From Clostridium sp. (GTDB lineage: Bacteria; Bacillota; Clostridia; Clostridiales; Clostridiaceae): 38,183 nucleotides of DNA. The notes beneath the pieces were generated by a model that was not told the DNA's origin, searched no databases, and saw nothing but the letters and a program-made list of their open reading frames with translations. Below, one piece after another: positions 35,511 through 38,183 of the stretch (positions within the stretch are counted from its first letter, which is position 1; every line of letters begins with the position of its first letter). The translations under genes and the position numbers were made by a program. Location of the stretch: positions 1 to 38,183 of the forward strand of contig NZ_JAHAIF010000056.1 of assembly GCF_018372875.1 (NCBI RefSeq). The letters are read 5' to 3'.

Positions 35511-35921
35511 ATGTCAATTACAAATAAAAATAGAATTCAAGGGATAATTTTAATCTTGGTAGGAGTAAGTTTACTAATTGTCCACAAAATTCAAGGAGAT
35601 GCTTTAGTTCATGAAGAATTAGTTTTTGGCTTTGGAATAGGATGTTTATCTGGTGGAGTTGCAGCTTTTTTAGGAACTTTCCTATTTAAGAAGGGAAAAT
35701 ATAATGAAAATTATAAAATTCAAGAAAAGGATGAAAGACTTCATCAAATATGGGATAAGGCTGGATATAGTGCATATAACCTATCATATTTAATAGTTTT
35801 ATTTATGTTTATTTTAGTATCAATATTTGAAATATCAGCAATATCTCTACTGATAGCATTATTGGTAATTATGCCAGTAGCGCATATAGGATTTACCTAC
35901 TATTATAATAAAAAAATATAG
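35511..35921 (+). CDS. Small membrane protein co-transcribed with the XRE regulator
   Basis: 136 residues with four membrane helices (about 9-25, 38-61, 91-108, 110-128). The loop QEKDERLHQIWDKAGYSAYN resembles the DUF2178/DUF3796 type found next to small XRE regulators. Function unknown. An AGGAGAG site precedes the ATG. Confidence 0.75.
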   Translation: MSITNKNRIQGIILILVGVSLLIVHKIQGDALVHEELVFGFGIGCLSGGVAAFLGTFLFKKGKYNENYKIQEKDERLHQIWDKAGYSAYNLSYLIVLFMFILVSIFEISAISLLIALLVIMPVAHIGFTYYYNKKI

Positions 35922-35988
35922 TGTATAATTAGTGAATTAACAGCAAAGAAGCTCTAAATTAAAAACATCCTTATAGAAGTTTAATATG

Positions 35989-35997
35989 TGGTATAAT
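35989..35997 (+). promoter_or_regulatory. Extended -10 promoter of the M29 aminopeptidase gene
   Basis: TGGTATAAT fits an extended -10 box, 34 bp before the ATG. No good -35 box is seen. Confidence 0.5.
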
Positions 35998-36031
35998 TAT
36001 CCTATTAAGTTTATCTTAGGAGGATGAGTGT

Positions 36032-37159
36032 ATGGCAGATAAAAGGTTAAATAAATTAGCAAAGCTATTAGTTAACTATTCAACAGAAGTAAAACCAGGA
36101 GATTTGGTATTTGTATCAGCAGATGAAGTATGTACACCATGGGCCACAGAAGTAATAAAAGAAGCTACTAAAGCAGGGGCATATGTTGAATATAAATTAA
36201 GTTCACAAGAAGTTCGTGAGATGCAACTTAAATATTCAAATGATGAACAATTAAGACATGGTGATATTATAATGGAGACAATCCTTGAAAAGGCAGATGT
36301 ATGGTTAAGTGCATGGGGGGCAAGAAATACTAGGGCATTTACTAATGTGGATGCAGAAATATTAAAGAAATCTCAAGAGGGGGCAAAAAAGTGGAGAAGA
36401 TTCTACTCAGATAGAATGGGTAGTGGTGAATTAAGATGGTGTGGTACACAATATCCAACACAATCTGATGCACAAGAAGCTTCTATGAGTTTTTCAGAGT
36501 ATGAGGACTTTGTATATGGAGCAGGCTTACTTGATGTTGATGATCCAGTAGCTGAGTGGAAGAGAATAAGCGCAGAGCAAGAAAGATGGGTTAAGTATTT
36601 AGATACAAAGGGTGAAATCCATATAGTATCTGAAGGAACTGATATAAAGGTAAATGTTAAGGGAAGAAAGTGGATAAATTGTGATGGTAAAGCTAATTTC
36701 CCAGATGGAGAAATATTCACATCACCTGTAGAAGATGGAGTAAATGGATATATTACATTTTCATTTCCAGGAATTTATGCAGGAAAAGAAGTTGAAGGTA
36801 TTAAGCTAATAGTTAAGGACGGAAAAGTAGTTGAAGCTACTGCTAAGAAGGGGGAAGATTTACTTAAGAGCCTTATGTCTATAGATGAAGGAGCTAGTAG
36901 ATTTGGAGAAGTAGCTATAGGTACTAACTATGGAATTAAGAACTTTACAAAGAATATGCTATTTGATGAAAAGATAGGTGGAACTGTTCATATGGCAATT
37001 GGAGATTCTATGGAAGAGGCAGGAGGAAAAAATAAGTCTTCAATTCATTGGGATATGCTATGTGATATGAGGAATTGTGGTAAAATTTATGCTGATGGTG
37101 AACTTTTCTATGAGAATGGGAAGTTCATTGATGAGATACTAATTAAGCATAATTTATAA
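36032..37159 (+). CDS. M29-family metallo-aminopeptidase (AmpS/PepS-like)
   Basis: 375 residues, slightly shorter than the usual 400-410 of the family. The C-terminal metal-binding half is intact: GEIFTSPVEDG (Glu), GASRFGEVAIGTN (Glu), GGTVHMAIGDS (His), and HWDM (His, Asp) near residue 345. It removes N-terminal residues from peptides in the cytoplasm. An AGGAGG site precedes the ATG. It is a single gene with a hairpin after it. Confidence 0.9.
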   Translation: MADKRLNKLAKLLVNYSTEVKPGDLVFVSADEVCTPWATEVIKEATKAGAYVEYKLSSQEVREMQLKYSNDEQLRHGDIIMETILEKADVWLSAWGARNTRAFTNVDAEILKKSQEGAKKWRRFYSDRMGSGELRWCGTQYPTQSDAQEASMSFSEYEDFVYGAGLLDVDDPVAEWKRISAEQERWVKYLDTKGEIHIVSEGTDIKVNVKGRKWINCDGKANFPDGEIFTSPVEDGVNGYITFSFPGIYAGKEVEGIKLIVKDGKVVEATAKKGEDLLKSLMSIDEGASRFGEVAIGTNYGIKNFTKNMLFDEKIGGTVHMAIGDSMEEAGGKNKSSIHWDMLCDMRNCGKIYADGELFYENGKFIDEILIKHNL

Positions 37160-37174
37160 TATATTAAATAAAAT

Positions 37175-37203
37175 AAAAGGAGGTGTTAATTCATCTCCTT
37201 TCT
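37175..37203 (+). terminator. Possible terminator after the M29 gene
   Basis: AAAGGAG pairs with CTCCTTT around a 12-nt loop; the T tail is weak. Confidence 0.5.
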
Positions 37204-37290
37204 TATCTTTAGAAAAAATTAATAAACTTAAGTTTAAATATGTGGTAGGATATTAAGAAGGGAATAATAATAGGTGTAAGGGGTTTATTA

Positions 37291-37950
37291 ATGAGAAAAG
37301 AAAATATTAATAAAATAAAGTTTTCTATTTTTATTGTTTTTATAGTATGTATATTAGTTTTTGCTTTACTAAATTGGAATACTATTAAACATTTGAAAAT
37401 TCATAAATTACTTAAGTATTTTGAAGGCATAGGCCCTGTAGCAATGGTTGTATATTTAGGAATGCATATTATAAAGCCTTTCTTTATAATAATACCATCC
37501 AATATTTTGGCTTTAGGAGCAGGAATTGTATTTGGCCCAATAAAGGGATTTTTATTGACTATGGTTGGCTTTTTCTTATCAGGCACAATAGCTTTTTATA
37601 TTTCTAGATTTTTAGGCAAGGACTTTGTTGAAAGTATCATTGGTGGGAAGTTAATGAAGTTAGATAACAATATGGAAAAGAAAGGGTTTAAAATATTGTT
37701 TTTACTTAGGTTGCCACCAGTGCTTCCATATGATCCATTAAGTTATGCTTGTGGTCTTACAAAGATAAAGTATTTGGACTTTATAACTGCTTCCTTAATA
37801 GGGGTTGTACCAGAAACTATATGTTACTCAATAATAGGAAGAGAAGCACACAATCCATTATCACCAAAATTTTTAATTCCTATTTCAGTTTTAATAGTAG
37901 CAGTTGTGGGATCAAAGTTTATAATGGATAAAAGACATAAGATAAGCTAG
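37291..37950 (+). CDS. TVP38/TMEM64 family (VTT domain) membrane protein
   Basis: 219 residues with about five membrane segments. The VTT domain has GAGIVFGPIKGFLLTMVG, then the loop FLGKDF and LRLPPVLPYDPLSYACGLT. DedA-like proteins of this kind are linked to lipid scrambling or membrane homeostasis; the role of this one is not known. A weak ribosome site (AAGGGG) lies about 9 nt before the ATG. It is followed by a terminator. Confidence 0.87.
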   Translation: MRKENINKIKFSIFIVFIVCILVFALLNWNTIKHLKIHKLLKYFEGIGPVAMVVYLGMHIIKPFFIIIPSNILALGAGIVFGPIKGFLLTMVGFFLSGTIAFYISRFLGKDFVESIIGGKLMKLDNNMEKKGFKILFLLRLPPVLPYDPLSYACGLTKIKYLDFITASLIGVVPETICYSIIGREAHNPLSPKFLIPISVLIVAVVGSKFIMDKRHKIS

Positions 37951-37972
37951 ACAGGTTAAGAAGATGATGATG

Positions 37973-38001
37973 AGAAATCGCTAGACGATTTCTTTTTTTT
38001 T
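37973..38001 (+). terminator. Terminator after the TVP38-family gene
   Basis: Stem AGAAATCG/CGATTTCT (37973-37980 with 37986-37993), a 5-nt loop and nine Ts. Confidence 0.8.
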
Positions 38002-38077
38002 GGGAAATCATAATTGATATTAACTTTTGGTGACTTTAATAGTTTGATGTTATTTATATGGTGTTAGTATATTTTTA

Positions 38078-38183
38078 TGGACATATTTTAGATAAAACAA
38101 TTAAACTATAAATAGAGAGGTGTGTTCAAAGATGAGAGAAACAGGAAAAAGATATACTGATGATTTTAAAAAGATGATTGTCG
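38078..38183 (+). mobile_element. Left end of a probable IS3-family insertion sequence (cut by window)
   Basis: The transposase start at 38132 implies an element end shortly upstream. TGGACATATTTTAG at 38078 could be the tip of its left inverted repeat, but the partner end is outside the window, so the boundary is a guess. Confidence 0.35.
38132..38183 (+). CDS. IS3-type transposase OrfA, N-terminal fragment
   Basis: Seventeen codons reach the window edge and read RETGKRYTDDFKKMIV, which fits the start of the HTH domain of IS3-family OrfA. A GAGAGGTG site lies 9 nt before the ATG. The rest is outside the window; whether it is intact cannot be said. Confidence 0.6.
   Translation, partial: MRETGKRYTDDFKKMIV

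Overview
The window is AT-rich DNA with strong purine-rich Shine-Dalgarno sites and gene families typical of a spore-forming Firmicute. A Spo0E-like phosphatase, an ECF sigma/DUF4179 pair, a LevR-type regulator and many beta-glucoside genes together suggest Clostridium sensu stricto (cluster I). I do not assign a species. No rRNA, tRNA or CRISPR array was seen.

Layout. 1-1600: a repeat/hairpin element, a terminator from an upstream gene, a short Spo0E-like gene missed by ORF calling, and a secreted or membrane-anchored polysaccharide deacetylase. 1642-3546: a decayed MATE efflux gene and a large orphan XRE-type regulator on the minus strand. 3828-8096: a tight four-gene signalling operon (REC-HD-GYP, hybrid histidine kinase, free HPt, two-part receiver protein). 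It reads as a complete multistep phosphorelay with a c-di-GMP phosphodiesterase as one output. 8214-16992: a LevR-type sigma-54 activator followed by a clear -24/-12 promoter and a cellobiose-class PTS operon (EIIB, EIIC, EIIA, a GH3 and a GH1 enzyme).

17041-17474 is a structured, repeat-bearing intergenic region. 17475-19329 is an ECF sigma factor with a DUF4179 probable anti-sigma protein. 19394-21128 is a divergent HxlR regulator/MBL-fold hydrolase pair sharing an operator region. 21180-24944 (minus) is a second beta-glucoside module (EIIBC plus GH1) and an S66 LD-carboxypeptidase-like gene. 25077-26843 is an Xaa-Pro aminopeptidase. 26844-27163 holds another copy of the repeat. 27164-28722 is an M50-type membrane metalloprotease, a 34-codon overlapping ORF and a His/Cys-rich small protein. 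28825-31039 is a GntR/UTRA regulator divergent from a third GH1 enzyme with a TreR-like operator between them. 31144-34231 holds a DUF1294 protein, a cluster of hairpins, an internally deleted YtrA-type GntR gene, its DUF1648/DUF5808-like membrane partner and a YqeK-like HD hydrolase. 34306-37950 holds a CmpB-family membrane protein, a small XRE regulator operon with three matching operators, an M29 aminopeptidase and a TVP38-family membrane protein. The right edge cuts into an IS3-type transposase gene.

Two themes dominate. The first is uptake and hydrolysis of plant-type beta-glucosides through three separately regulated modules (sigma-54/LevR, an operator-controlled EIIBC, GntR/UTRA). The second is signal transduction (phosphorelay to c-di-GMP, sporulation phosphatase, ECF sigma). 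Gene decay (MATE, YtrA) and dispersed hairpin repeats mark the intergenic DNA.
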